In this document: positions 28,004 through 37,275 of the stretch, one piece after another
Layout: every line of letters begins with the position of its first letter
How positions within the stretch are numbered: the stretch's first letter is position 1
Assembly (NCBI RefSeq): GCF_000499525.1
Contig: NZ_HG529344.1
Location: forward strand, 1 to 46,163
Direction: 5' to 3'
DNA: 46,163 nt
Source of the DNA: Faecalimicrobium dakarense
Lineage (GTDB): Bacteria; Bacillota; Clostridia; Peptostreptococcales; Peptostreptococcaceae
The notes under the pieces: generated by a model
The model's input: the letters and a program-made list of their open reading frames with translations, nothing else
Told to the model about the DNA's origin: nothing
The model's database searches: none
Program-made: the position numbers and the translations under genes

Positions 28004-28018
28004 TGAAAGTGGTTATCA
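28004..28018 (+). promoter_or_regulatory. Candidate Fur box before the DUF3793 gene
   Basis: TGAAAGTGGTTATCA matches the 7-1-7 Fur consensus TGATAATNATTATCA at 11 of 14 defined positions. It lies 54 bp before the start codon of the plus-strand gene, where a promoter is expected. The right half-site is perfect. Confidence 0.45.
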
Positions 28019-28072
28019 TTTGTTAAATAATACTTTTTATTTATTATCACTTTTAATTAAGGAGATTTAATT

Positions 28073-28659
28073 ATGAACTGTTACTCTTGCAAAAATAAGA
28101 TGAATTCATCTTATATAAAATGGCTTATAGAATTATTAGGCCCTGTACTTCTGGGATCTAAACCTTGTGAAATAATTACAATCCCAGCCTTTGATAATGA
28201 TAAAGAAAATAAATTAAAAGATATTTATATGTATTTTAATAATTGTAAAAAATAGATGTTATAGTTATTAATAAAAACAAAAATGGATACAAGGTTCTAT
28301 TTGTAAATAAAGAATCTTTAACTAAACAGCTAGATAATATAAAAACTAGAAATTTCTTAAAATTTTTAGGCTATCCTACAGATATTAATATTGAGCCTGC
28401 CCTTTCTCATTTAATAGATAAATTAAAGGGAGATGTTTTTCCCGATGAGATTGGAATATTTTTAGGCTATCCACTTAAAGATGTTGTTGGATTTATGGGG
28501 TATGGAAACTATAAGTTTCATAATACAAGATGTTGGAAAATTTATGGAGATCCAAAACCTTCTGAAGATTTATATTATAAGTTTTTGGAACATAGAAAAG
28601 AGATTAGAATAATGCTTGACTTTAAAAGTATTGATGTTGTAATTGCATCATTTCAATAA
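28073..28659 (+). pseudogene. DUF3793 family protein, interrupted by a -1 frameshift
   Basis: Starts at an ATG with AAGGAGATTTAATT upstream. Residues 1-60 (LLGSKPCEIITIPAF...) stop at TAG after TGT AAA AAA. The -1 frame continues as IDVIVINKNKNGYKVLF and includes the family hallmark FPDEIGIFLGYPLKDVVGF, then CWKIYGDPKPSEDLYYKF, ending at 28659. Joined, the protein has ~195 residues. One missing A in the A6 run 28247-28252 explains it. DUF3793 proteins are common in anaerobic Firmicutes and of unknown function; the Cys-rich start (CYSCKNKM) and candidate Fur box suggest a link with metal (inference). Confidence 0.85.
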
Positions 28660-28674
28660 TTAGTTTAATTGAAA

Positions 28675-28706
28675 AAAGCCCTTATAGTATACACTATAAG
28701 AGCTTT
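28675..28706. terminator. Bidirectional terminator
   Basis: Hairpin AAAGC-(C)-CTTATAGT / ACTATAAG-(A)-GCTTT with one mismatch, between convergent genes ending at 28659 (plus) and 28732 (minus). Confidence 0.8.
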
Positions 28707-28731
28707 ATATAATTAAAACTTTTAATAATTC

Positions 28732-29337
28732 CTATTTGAATATTCCAAATGGCTTTCCAACTGGTAAAAATACTTTTCCAAAATGAGTATTTAAAACAGA
28801 TGCACCACATCCATAGAATGAGAATATTGCTATTAATAATTCAGAGTATGCGGCTATTTGATGAGCTAACTCTGGTATTATGTTAAATGATGTTAATGTT
28901 AATCCTATAAATAAGAAGTCTATAAGTACAAATATTATAAATAATACTTTATGTGTTTCCATTGCTCCTATAGTCATAAATAATGTGAATATTAAGTATC
29001 CTAAATATGCAAATCCTAATTGCTTTGTATCAATACTTGAAGCAAGCTCCGCTCCGAATACTCCATTTTGTATTAACCATGTAAATCCAACAGCAAACCA
29101 GAAAAATGCATATGCTCCAAATGCTGTTGCTCCAAAAGTATTATTGTGTTTGAAATCATTTATACATGCCATTAACTGAGCTGATGCACCTAAAAAGATT
29201 GCCCATGGTATTATTAATGATACTCCTGATGTTAATCCTAATTTTTGAGATGATGCCACAAGTGTTATGATTGCTAATCCAAAAAGTCCTAATGCTGATG
29301 GATCCGCTACAACTATTTTTACTTTATTTTCGTTCAT
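28732..29337 (-). CDS. Acetate uptake transporter, GPR1/FUN34/YaaH (SatP) family
   Basis: 201 residues with six hydrophobic helices. The N-terminal DPSALGLFGLAIITLVAS corresponds to the family motif NPAPLGL. FGATAFGAYAFFWFAVGF and FTLFMTIGAMETHKVLFIIF are other conserved segments. Members are membrane channels or proton symporters for acetate and succinate. A strong GGAGGA ribosome binding site precedes the ATG, and a terminator follows. It is transcribed alone. Confidence 0.9.
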   Translation of the reverse strand: MNENKVKIVVADPSALGLFGLAIITLVASSQKLGLTSGVSLIIPWAIFLGASAQLMACINDFKHNNTFGATAFGAYAFFWFAVGFTWLIQNGVFGAELASSIDTKQLGFAYLGYLIFTLFMTIGAMETHKVLFIIFVLIDFLFIGLTLTSFNIIPELAHQIAAYSELLIAIFSFYGCGASVLNTHFGKVFLPVGKPFGIFK

Positions 29338-29524
29338 TTTGTCCTCCTACTATAATTGCGCTTAGATTTATATTATAAATTCAGATTTAAGTTTTTGCAA
29401 TAAAAACTTTTTATATTTTATTATTTATTTAATTTTAATATTTTATACCTTCCATATGTAACACATATTAATTCATACCCATAACTTATTATAGATATTA
29501 CTATAAAATAAAGGAGGGAAAAGT

Positions 29525-30109
29525 ATGGATTTCCAATCTCCAGGATCAAACCTTAAAGCTGTAACTACTAGTGATTTATACGACATTATTGATAAATGTA
29601 AAAATAAGACTCTTAGAATTACTTATTGTTCTTTAACGCTAAATAACCAATGTATAAATACTAAAACAATAACAATAAAAATAAATAAAATAAATAGACC
29701 TTGTGAAATGGTCGAGGGTGTAGTACTAAGAAATGGAGAGCCTGCTGAAGATATTATATTAAAAAATAGCCAAATTTTAAATATTCAATGTGTAGGCGGA
29801 GGCCAAACTCCAGATAAGTCTTATATTTTTGATATAATCAGAAACTGTAGGGGATTTGTAAGAATAACACAATGTACAAACTTAGAAGGAGGCCAATGTA
29901 AAAATACAACAAGCTTTCCATTTTTAGTTACTGATATAGATGAAAAAAATAATAATATTAAAGGATATAGAATAAGAAATAACTCTATACCTGAATATGC
30001 TTTAATTGATGTAAGCTTAATTACTAGAGTTGAATGTTTAACTCAAAATAGCGCGCCTAACTTACCTTGGAATCTAATTTCATACCTAAAAAACACCTTA
30101 AATAAATAA
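29525..30109 (+). CDS. Unknown protein with an internal cysteine-containing duplication
   Basis: 194 residues; I do not recognise the family. It consists of two repeats of about 74 residues (17-90 and 99-172). Each repeat has four cysteines in matching positions (25/108, 35/117, 43/125, 89/171) and shared text such as DII..C, RIT.C, QC.NT and G..(L/I)RN. There is no signal peptide or membrane segment. Repeats rich in beta-strand pattern and regularly spaced Cys would fit a small structural or spore-coat type protein, but that is a guess. GGAGGG precedes the ATG. The next gene follows 22 bp later and is probably cotranscribed. Confidence 0.75.
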   Translation: MDFQSPGSNLKAVTTSDLYDIIDKCKNKTLRITYCSLTLNNQCINTKTITIKINKINRPCEMVEGVVLRNGEPAEDIILKNSQILNIQCVGGGQTPDKSYIFDIIRNCRGFVRITQCTNLEGGQCKNTTSFPFLVTDIDEKNNNIKGYRIRNNSIPEYALIDVSLITRVECLTQNSAPNLPWNLISYLKNTLNK

Positions 30110-30131
30110 ATTTTAATAAAGGAATGATATT

Positions 30132-30404
30132 ATGAAATATTTAAGCTATTCATGCGGCTATATCATTGATATTAGAAAAATAGATAATGATACTACTTTT
30201 ATAACTATAGGTAAAGATATTAATAATATTTATAGTTATCTTACTTTAGTTGTATCACCTAAAACTTTAATTTTAGACCCAGAATGTAATGAAATTTCTA
30301 TAGAGGGCCTAAATCTTAGAGATACAATACTAGCTTATCACTCTAACGCAATGACTAAGAGTATACCACCTCAAACAAAAGCTTATATAATTGAGGTAAA
30401 ATAG
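30132..30404 (+). CDS. Small conserved protein of unknown function
   Basis: 90 residues. The first half is beta-rich (YIIDIRKIDNDTTFITIG), and the C-terminus ILAYHSNAMTKSIPPQTKAYIIEV is a motif I recall from small clostridial hypothetical proteins with an OB- or beta-barrel-like pattern. No function is known to me. It has AAAGGAATGATATT before its ATG and follows the duplicated-cysteine protein at 29525, so the two probably form one operon ended by the terminator at 30413. Confidence 0.7.
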   Translation: MKYLSYSCGYIIDIRKIDNDTTFITIGKDINNIYSYLTLVVSPKTLILDPECNEISIEGLNLRDTILAYHSNAMTKSIPPQTKAYIIEVK

Positions 30405-30412
30405 TAAATAAG

Positions 30413-30442
30413 AAAAAGAGCATACTTAAGGATGCTCTTTTT
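30413..30442. terminator. Bidirectional terminator
   Basis: Perfect hairpin AAAAAGAGCAT / ATGCTCTTTTT with an 8-base loop between the plus-strand operon ending at 30404 and the minus-strand permease ending at 30442. Confidence 0.85.
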
Positions 30443-32325
30443 TATTTTGTTATTTGTATATATTTTCTTGCACTAGCAATATAATAAACTATATAAATAA
30501 GTGTAAATATAAGTATTGATCCAAATGTTACAATATAACCACTTTCATTAAATAAACCATTAATTGCATATCCTGCAACTATACTATGAATAACACCTAC
30601 TATTATAGGCATTGAGAAAAATATCCCTACTTGCTTATATATAGCTTTATTTATATATTCCTGGCTAATGCCTAATTTTCTCAGAGTTTCAAATCTTACT
30701 TTATCAATGCTTGCATCAGATATACATTTAAAATACATTATACTTCCAAGTGATACCATAAACACTAATGTTAAGAAAATACCAATAAAGTATACTGAGT
30801 TTATAAAGTTATAATCATCTTCATTAAACATATCAAAACTAAACATAGACATATCTGTATATTTTTTTATATAACTTGATATTTTATCTGTATTTTCATA
30901 ATTTCTTAAAGTTACACCTCTAAACTTTATTTTTTCGTCGTATTTTAAAGTATTTTCAAAGTATGAATAGTCCTTATCATTTACAATTAAAATTATCGAA
31001 TCTGTTAATACTCCAGTTATAGAAGATGCAAATCCATCATTTACTTTTATCTTTTTATTTCCTATATTCATATTTATTTTTAAGTTAAATGCATTTATAA
31101 GATTTTTAGGAATTATTATTATCCCTTCACCTTCTTTAGGATTATTTTTTATTATTTTCTTTTCATTTACCAGTTTTTTATTACCCATAATATGTTCTAT
31201 ATCTGAGTATCTAATTATATTAAAATCATTTATATATGGATTTAAATTCGTTTTATATGGTATAAAATCTAGATTTGCTTTAAAATCTATTTCTTCTTTA
31301 CTTAATTTAATAGCTTCATCAACTATTTTATCATCGTTAGAGCTTTGACTAATATAATATAAACTATAAGGAACCTCTACTTCCCTTCCTCCTGAATTTA
31401 AGTTTTTCATACAAAATGCAGTTATAAGACTTGTTAGTGTACAAGTTATTAAAATAGCAACTTGAGCTAATGTTTTATTGTTATTTTTTATTCTAAATAT
31501 TATATTATTGTAACTTACTATATTAGTAACCTTATATAATATCTTCTTATTTTTTATTATTTTAGTTATAATAAATGTAAAAAATCCTTTAAACAAATAC
31601 ATAGTACCAATCATAACCATAATAACTGTACCCATTATAGCTATTGGAAATGGTATATTAAATCTTTTATATCCTACAATAAATATATAAGCTAGTATTA
31701 TTACAAAAAAACCTAATAATCCTTTTAATGTAGATCCTTTAATATTTTCAAATTGATAGACATTTTTTGCATTTATTAATTTTGTTATATCTGTTTTTAT
31801 TAAAGTTATATACTCTTTTATAAATACAAATAAAAGTATACTTAAAAATACTAAAGAGGTTTGAATTATAGCTAGACTTGATACTTCAAACTTTATAGCT
31901 ACATTTATTTTAGCTACTTTTACAATTCCCATTAAAAATAGCTTATTAACTAGTATTCCTAAGAATATCCCAACTATTAATGCGATTATTCCTGTAATTA
32001 ATCCTTCAATTGCAAATAAAAGTGCTATCTTATTGTTTTCTACTCCCATAAAAGTATATATTCCAAACTCTTTTTTTCTTTGTTCTATAAAAAAACTACT
32101 TGAATAAGATATAAAAAATATAAAAAATAAAACCAAAACTACTGCACACATATTTGTTATCATAACTACTGTTTGTAGTTGAGATAGTTCTCTAATTTGC
32201 TCACTAAATATAAGTGATATAAAATTATAAAAAACTGTTATTGAGAAAACCATTGAAAATATATACATTCCATAGTTTTTTACATTTTGTTTCAAATTCA
32301 TCATTGATAGCTTAAATAAGTTCAT
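30442..32325 (-). CDS. Bce-type ABC transporter permease (FtsX fold)
   Basis: 627 residues, ten membrane helices expected, with a large extracellular domain between helices 7 and 8 (about residues 310-510). That layout is specific to BceB/VraG-type transporters for antimicrobial peptides. The start MNLFKLSMMNLKQNVKNYGMY and the segments FIEQRKKEFGIYTFMGV and RFETLRKLGISQEYINKAIY are typical. It forms a complex with the sensor kinase in known systems and senses flux. The gene overlaps the ATPase by 14 bp. Confidence 0.9.
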   Translation of the reverse strand: MNLFKLSMMNLKQNVKNYGMYIFSMVFSITVFYNFISLIFSEQIRELSQLQTVVMITNMCAVVLVLFFIFFISYSSSFFIEQRKKEFGIYTFMGVENNKIALLFAIEGLITGIIALIVGIFLGILVNKLFLMGIVKVAKINVAIKFEVSSLAIIQTSLVFLSILLFVFIKEYITLIKTDITKLINAKNVYQFENIKGSTLKGLLGFFVIILAYIFIVGYKRFNIPFPIAIMGTVIMVMIGTMYLFKGFFTFIITKIIKNKKILYKVTNIVSYNNIIFRIKNNNKTLAQVAILITCTLTSLITAFCMKNLNSGGREVEVPYSLYYISQSSNDDKIVDEAIKLSKEEIDFKANLDFIPYKTNLNPYINDFNIIRYSDIEHIMGNKKLVNEKKIIKNNPKEGEGIIIIPKNLINAFNLKINMNIGNKKIKVNDGFASSITGVLTDSIILIVNDKDYSYFENTLKYDEKIKFRGVTLRNYENTDKISSYIKKYTDMSMFSFDMFNEDDYNFINSVYFIGIFLTLVFMVSLGSIMYFKCISDASIDKVRFETLRKLGISQEYINKAIYKQVGIFFSMPIIVGVIHSIVAGYAINGLFNESGYIVTFGSILIFTLIYIVYYIASARKYIQITK

Positions 32326-33067
32326 TTACTTCACCTCCAAGAGACGTTAGTAAATCCATTATATTTTTGAAAAATTCTTTTCTGTTTCCATTGCTATCTA
32401 TTCTTGCGCTTAATTTTCCATCTTTTATAAAAATCACTTTTTTAGAATAACTTGCTGCAAATGCATCATGAGTTACCATTATTACTGTAACATTAAACTT
32501 TTCATTCATATCCTTTAAACAATTTAAAAGTTCTGATGATGATTTAGAATCAAGAGCTCCAGTTGGTTCATCTGCAAATATTATAGATGGTGATGTAATT
32601 AACGCCCTAGCCGCTGCAACTCTTTGTTTTTGTCCTCCTGATAATTCATATGGATATTTTTTAAGATGCATATCTATTCCAAAAAACTTTGATAATCTAG
32701 TAATTTCTGATTCTATATAACTTTGTTTCTTTCCTCCTATAACAAGAGGAAGTGCAATATTATCTTCTACACTCATACTATCCAGTAGATTATAGTCTTG
32801 AAATATAAACCCTATATTATCTCTTCTAAATTTTGATATTTCTTTATTATTTAAAGCATGTATATCTTTGTTGTCATAATATACATTTCCTTCACTAGGC
32901 TTATCTACTGTTGATAAAATATTTAAGAGAGTAGTCTTACCCGCACCTGATGGTCCCATTATACTTATAAATTCACCTTTTTTAACTTCTAAATTTATAT
33001 TATCTATAACTTTAAATTTATTAGTTTGAGTTTTATACTCTTTTTTTAAATTAACGACTTTTAACAT
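32312..33067 (-). CDS. Bce-type ABC transporter ATP-binding protein
   Basis: 251 residues. Walker A is GPSGAGKTT, Q-loop FIFQDYNLLDSMSV, signature LSGGQKQRVAAARAL, and Walker B IIFADEPTGALDSKSS. It belongs to the MacB/BceA-like group that pairs with a large FtsX-type permease, which overlaps it downstream. GGAGGTAAATT precedes the ATG. It lies 120 bp after the kinase gene, with a BceR-type operator in between, so it is likely a separately inducible unit. Confidence 0.92.
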   Translation of the reverse strand: MLKVVNLKKEYKTQTNKFKVIDNINLEVKKGEFISIMGPSGAGKTTLLNILSTVDKPSEGNVYYDNKDIHALNNKEISKFRRDNIGFIFQDYNLLDSMSVEDNIALPLVIGGKKQSYIESEITRLSKFFGIDMHLKKYPYELSGGQKQRVAAARALITSPSIIFADEPTGALDSKSSSELLNCLKDMNEKFNVTVIMVTHDAFAASYSKKVIFIKDGKLSARIDSNGNRKEFFKNIMDLLTSLGGEVNELI

Positions 33068-33159
33068 ATTAATTTACCTCCAAATAATAACTATACATAT
33101 ATTTTATAAATTTAAGCACTTATAATCCATCCATCAGCCTTACAATTTAGAGGTTAAAA

Positions 33160-33173
33160 TTACATTTATGTAA
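33160..33173 (-). promoter_or_regulatory. BceR-type operator before the ABC transporter genes
   Basis: Palindrome TTACATTTATGTAA (same on both strands apart from the spacer), matching the published BceR-like pattern TNACA-N4-TGTAA exactly. It lies in the 120 bp gap between the kinase and the transporter genes, about 93 bp before the ATPase start. A weak TTGTAA and TTATAA follow in the transcription direction. Confidence 0.65.
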
Positions 33174-33187
33174 TATTAGAGTTTTAT

Positions 33188-34213
33188 TTAGAGTGTAAAG
33201 TAATCTGATAAATTGTAAAATGTAATATATATATCACAAAATTCACCTTGAGTTGAAAATACATCTATGCTATGACTTAATTTACTCAGTATCTTTTTAG
33301 ATATATAAAGACCCATTCCCGTTGATTTAGTTTTTTTACGGCCATTTTCTCCTGTAAATCCTTTGTCAAAAACTCTTTCTATATCTTGTGGTGCTATTCC
33401 AATTCCATTGTCTTTTATATGTAACTTTATGCTTTTCTCATTTTTAGTTGCATAGATTTCAATTTGTCCGCTTTTTTCTATATATTTACATGAATTGTCT
33501 ATTATTTGCTCTACTATGTGAGTTATCCACTTTTTATCAGTCAAAACATTAATATCTAAATTCTCTAGTTTCAAATCTATCTTATTGTATATAAATAAAT
33601 GTTTGTTTCGCCTTACAATTTCTTTTATCACTTTTTCTAAATTAACTTCTTCTATTAAAAAATCTGAACTATAGTTTCCAGACCTTGATATATACAATGC
33701 TTGACCAACTAAGCTCTCGATTCTTTTTAATTCTATATTTATTTCTTTATACAAATTACTTTCATTATGTAAATTATTTTGATTTTCTAATTCTTTAACT
33801 CTTTGAGATATTATTTCAAGTACTGCTATTGGTATTTTAACTTGATGTATCCAATTTGTCATATAATCATTTATTTCTTGAAGTTCATATTTTAAATTTT
33901 GTATATTATTTTCATAGCTATCTAACTTAGTATCTATGACATCATAAAAATATGGATTAAATAAACTATTTTCTTTTTTTATATTATTATTTACATGATT
34001 ATACAACTCATTGTATTTTTTCTTATACTCTAAGTAGCCAAGTATAAAAAATACTATACAAGTTATTACTATTAATGTATTTATATAAATTAAACTATTT
34101 AATATTTTTGATAAGCTTAAATCTAACACTACATTCAAATTTAAAATAATTAATATAGAAATAACCAAAAATAAATATATTTTTACTTCTTTTAAATATC
34201 TAAAAATACTCAT
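33188..34213 (-). CDS. Bce-type intramembrane-sensing histidine kinase
   Basis: 341 residues. Two membrane helices near the N-terminus (VISILIILNLNVVLDL and NTLIVITCIVFFILGYL) have almost no loop between them, as in BceS-like kinases that sense through the transporter. The phospho-acceptor motif is NWIHQVKIPIAVLE; the HATPase motifs are IVEQIIDNSCKYI, DNGIGI and KSTGMGLYISKKI. Its ATG overlaps the regulator stop codon (TAATG). It should phosphorylate the regulator upstream. Confidence 0.9.
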   Translation of the reverse strand: MSIFRYLKEVKIYLFLVISILIILNLNVVLDLSLSKILNSLIYINTLIVITCIVFFILGYLEYKKKYNELYNHVNNNIKKENSLFNPYFYDVIDTKLDSYENNIQNLKYELQEINDYMTNWIHQVKIPIAVLEIISQRVKELENQNNLHNESNLYKEINIELKRIESLVGQALYISRSGNYSSDFLIEEVNLEKVIKEIVRRNKHLFIYNKIDLKLENLDINVLTDKKWITHIVEQIIDNSCKYIEKSGQIEIYATKNEKSIKLHIKDNGIGIAPQDIERVFDKGFTGENGRKKTKSTGMGLYISKKILSKLSHSIDVFSTQGEFCDIYITFYNLSDYFTL

Positions 34214-34887
34214 TATATACTATACCCTTGCCCTTTTTTAGTAGTTATAAAATTATCTAAACCTATTGTACCTAGTTTTTTTCTAAGTCTATTTATATTT
34301 ACTGTTAATGTATTTTCACTTATAAACTCATCACTATCCCAAAGTTCTTCTATTATTGTATCTCTATTTACAATATTACCTTGATTTTTAATTAAAATAT
34401 TAATTATCTTAAATTCATTTTTAGTTAATTCAACAAACTCTTCTTTAAAATAAATTTTACTTTCCAAAATATTAAGTACTACATCTTTATATTTAATTAT
34501 ATCGCTATTTAAAGTATTATTATATGAATATGTTCTTCTAAGTATAGCCTGAACTTTTGCTACTAAGACCTGTGGTGAAAACGGCTTTATTATATAATCA
34601 TCCCCACCTAGATTGATAGACATTACTATATCCATATCACTATCTCTTGATGATATAAATATTATTGGTACTTTCATAAAGTTTCTAATTTGACTACACC
34701 AATAAAATCCATCATAGCAAGGTAAATTAATATCCATTAATATAAGTTTTGGATTAATTTTTAATACTTCATTAGTTATATCTTCTAAATTTTTTACTTC
34801 ATATACATTATACCCCCACTTACTTAGATGTGTACTAATCTCCCTGCTTAAGGCCTGATCATCTTCCACAATAAATATATCTATCAT
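34213..34887 (-). CDS. Bce-type OmpR-family response regulator
   Basis: 224 residues from the ATG at 34887 (AAGGTGG upstream; a GTG three codons earlier is in that site). Receiver domain has VEDDQ, the phospho-acceptor in LILMDINLPCYDG, and IIKPFSPQVLVAKVQAILRR at its end. The C-terminal winged helix has LTKNEFKIINILIKNQGNIV and LTVNINRLRKKLG. It probably binds the TTACA-N4-TGTAA site before the transporter genes. Confidence 0.92.
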   Translation of the reverse strand: MIDIFIVEDDQALSREISTHLSKWGYNVYEVKNLEDITNEVLKINPKLILMDINLPCYDGFYWCSQIRNFMKVPIIFISSRDSDMDIVMSINLGGDDYIIKPFSPQVLVAKVQAILRRTYSYNNTLNSDIIKYKDVVLNILESKIYFKEEFVELTKNEFKIINILIKNQGNIVNRDTIIEELWDSDEFISENTLTVNINRLRKKLGTIGLDNFITTKKGQGYSI

Positions 34888-34947
34888 ATTTACCACCTTC
34901 TTATTTTTTATTGTAATATCTTATCTGAAAATTATTGTATCAGAGTT

Positions 34948-34962
34948 TTACAAATTATGTAA
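34948..34962. promoter_or_regulatory. Second TTACA...TGTAA palindrome before the regulator gene
   Basis: TTACA-AATTA-TGTAA, the same half-sites as the operator at 33160 but with a 5-base spacer. It lies about 60 bp before the regulator start, where self-regulation would act. The unusual spacer makes it a weaker candidate. Confidence 0.35.
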
Positions 34963-34990
34963 ATTTATAATTTATAGATAATTAAATACA

Positions 34991-35030
34991 AAAATACCCA
35001 AACCTTTTATTTAACAGATTTGGGTATTTT
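34991..35030. terminator. Terminator of nrdJ
   Basis: Hairpin AAAATACCCAAA / TTTGGGTATTTT with an AT-rich loop, just downstream of the nrdJ stop on the minus strand. Confidence 0.8.
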
Positions 35031-35042
35031 AAATATAAACTC

Positions 35043-37181
35043 TTAATTACATTTGCTATAACCACATTGAAGGCAAATTGCACATCCTCCAGTTGGTATT
35101 ATTGTTTCACTTTTACACTCAGGGCATACAAACTTTTCTACTTCGTCAGTAGTTATAGATATTTCTTTTTCTTCACTAATACTTTCTTCATTTTCTATCT
35201 TTTTATCTTTTTTTGGCTTTTCATTTAAAAGTATTCCACTTCTTTTACATCCGTCTCTGTATATAGTTATTCCTTTTAAACTATTTTTATAAGCTTCAAC
35301 ATATATATCATAAACTTCTTCAACAGTTGCTTCATGTGGCAAGTTTATTGTAGAAGAAATAGATGCATCTATACTTTTTTGCCATGCGCTTTGCATTTTT
35401 ATTCTTTCTATTGGCTTTAGCGTCATTGCCGTTTCAAATATATTTGGTAGCTCATCTTCATTGTCTATATTGTTAATATGCATATATTCAGATACTACTG
35501 GTGTATATACTTTGTAATATACATCATCATCATGCAATGATTCTGTTTTTCTAGTATATGATGTATTAAACATTGGCTCAATTCCGCCACTAATTCCTAA
35601 CATTGTAGATATTGAACCTGTAGGTGCTATAGTTAATATCTGTGAGTTTCTAAGACCATATTCTTTAACTAAATCAGCCACTTCTTCAGTAATATTTTCT
35701 TTGAAAAACTTAGAACTTAATACTGCTTCTTTATTATATTTTTTATACGTTCCTAGTTCCTTAGCTAACATTGCTGATTGTTTTACTGCTGCATTTAACA
35801 TAGTTTTAGATAACTCTCTACATAGTTTTATAGATTCTTCACTACCATATCTTAAATTAAGTTTTATTAGCATATCTGCAATTCCCATAACGCCTAATCC
35901 TATTTGTCTATAGTTTGTAACTGCTTCAATTTGTTCATCAAGAGGATGTAAACTTAAACCTTCTTCTAACACTTCGTTTAGTCCTATAACACAATCCGAT
36001 ACGCATGATTTAAATTTTTCTATATCAAATATCGCATTTTTTGTAAATGGCTCTACTATAAATTCTGCTAAATTTATAGACCCAAGTAAACAACTTCCAC
36101 CTGCAGGAAGCGGCTCTTCTGCACATGGATTTACTCCTGCATACTTGAAATTTTTGTCTTCACTTAATAAATGATTTTTTTCTATATTATCCCAAAATAG
36201 TATTCCTGGTTCTGCATAGTCCCAGTTATTTCTTATTAATTTCATAAATAATTCTTTAGCATCTACTTTTTTAACTATTACTTGTCCAGTGTCTCTAACT
36301 TCGAATTTGCATTCATATTCTTTATCATTTAATACAGCATCCATAAATTCTTTATTTATTCTTACTGATATATTAGCTTTAGTAACTCTTTCTAAGTCAG
36401 TTTTTATATCTATAAATTCTTCTATATCTGGATGATTTACATCCATTGATATCATAAGAGCACCACGTCTTCCCTTTTGGCCTATAAGACCAGTTGTCAT
36501 AGAATAAAGATCCATAAAAGATACAGCACCTGTAGTAGTTCTTGCAGAGTTATGAACTAAAGCACCACTTGGTCTAAGATTTGATATATCAATCCCTACG
36601 CCTCCACCATAACTAAATGTTTTAGCTAATTTTTTTGCAGTATCAAATATGCTTTCTAAATTATCTTCTGGTTTATTAAGTACATAACAATTAGAATATG
36701 TTACTTTTATTCCATCTTTATTTAAACCTCTATTTGCTAATATTCTTCCTGCAAATAAAAATTTACGTTCTCTTATTAATTTTGATATTTTTTTATTTCC
36801 TCCAGATACTCTTTCAATCCAACTGTCAAAATTTTCATTTTCGTATTGATATTTCTTAGACCAAATTGATTTTTGTAGTTCATCCATTTTCCATTTAGAA
36901 CTTCTTACATCAGCTCTTTTTTCTCTATATAAAATATACTTTTTAGCTACATCTTTTCTATTTGATTCCATAAGTAAGTCTTCAACTTTATCTTGTATTT
37001 CCTCTACTGTAAAATCTTTTTTACTATTTTTTATTTCATCTTCTATTTTTAAAGATATTGACTTTGCTAAATCTATATCTGTTCCAAATTTACTATTTAT
37101 ACTAGATTTATAAACAGCATTAAATATTTTATTTTTATCAAATAGTTCTTCACTTAAGTCTCTTTTTATTACTTTACACAT
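35043..37181 (-). CDS. nrdJ: Adenosylcobalamin-dependent (class II) ribonucleotide reductase
   Basis: 712 residues. An ATP-cone-like region covers 1-95 (VIKRDLSEELFDKNKIFNAV ... YILYREKRADVR). The catalytic barrel has YSNCYVLNKP with the first redox cysteine, FSYGGGVGIDISNLRPSGA, NPCAEEPLPAGGSCLLGS with the radical cysteine site, and ILTIAPTGSISTMLGISGG. The C-terminus is a zinc-ribbon type tail (CPECKSETIIPTGGCAIC then QCGYSKC) that can reload the active site. The enzyme makes deoxyribonucleotides with B12 and works without oxygen. Paired NrdR boxes lie upstream. Confidence 0.93.
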   Translation of the reverse strand: MCKVIKRDLSEELFDKNKIFNAVYKSSINSKFGTDIDLAKSISLKIEDEIKNSKKDFTVEEIQDKVEDLLMESNRKDVAKKYILYREKRADVRSSKWKMDELQKSIWSKKYQYENENFDSWIERVSGGNKKISKLIRERKFLFAGRILANRGLNKDGIKVTYSNCYVLNKPEDNLESIFDTAKKLAKTFSYGGGVGIDISNLRPSGALVHNSARTTTGAVSFMDLYSMTTGLIGQKGRRGALMISMDVNHPDIEEFIDIKTDLERVTKANISVRINKEFMDAVLNDKEYECKFEVRDTGQVIVKKVDAKELFMKLIRNNWDYAEPGILFWDNIEKNHLLSEDKNFKYAGVNPCAEEPLPAGGSCLLGSINLAEFIVEPFTKNAIFDIEKFKSCVSDCVIGLNEVLEEGLSLHPLDEQIEAVTNYRQIGLGVMGIADMLIKLNLRYGSEESIKLCRELSKTMLNAAVKQSAMLAKELGTYKKYNKEAVLSSKFFKENITEEVADLVKEYGLRNSQILTIAPTGSISTMLGISGGIEPMFNTSYTRKTESLHDDDVYYKVYTPVVSEYMHINNIDNEDELPNIFETAMTLKPIERIKMQSAWQKSIDASISSTINLPHEATVEEVYDIYVEAYKNSLKGITIYRDGCKRSGILLNEKPKKDKKIENEESISEEKEISITTDEVEKFVCPECKSETIIPTGGCAICLQCGYSKCN

Positions 37182-37244
37182 TCAAATCCCTCCAATTTAA
37201 AATACTATTTTAACATTTACTTCATACCCAAGTTTTCGATACAT

Positions 37245-37260
37245 ACACAATATATTGTAT
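37245..37260. promoter_or_regulatory. NrdR box 1 upstream of nrdJ
   Basis: ACACAATATATTGTAT fits the NrdR consensus ACACWATATATWGTGT with only two mismatches at the end. It is the box nearer the nrdJ start, 64 bp upstream, and overlaps a likely -10 element (TACAAT on the minus strand). Confidence 0.8.
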
Positions 37261-37275
37261 CACACTTTTTATATT

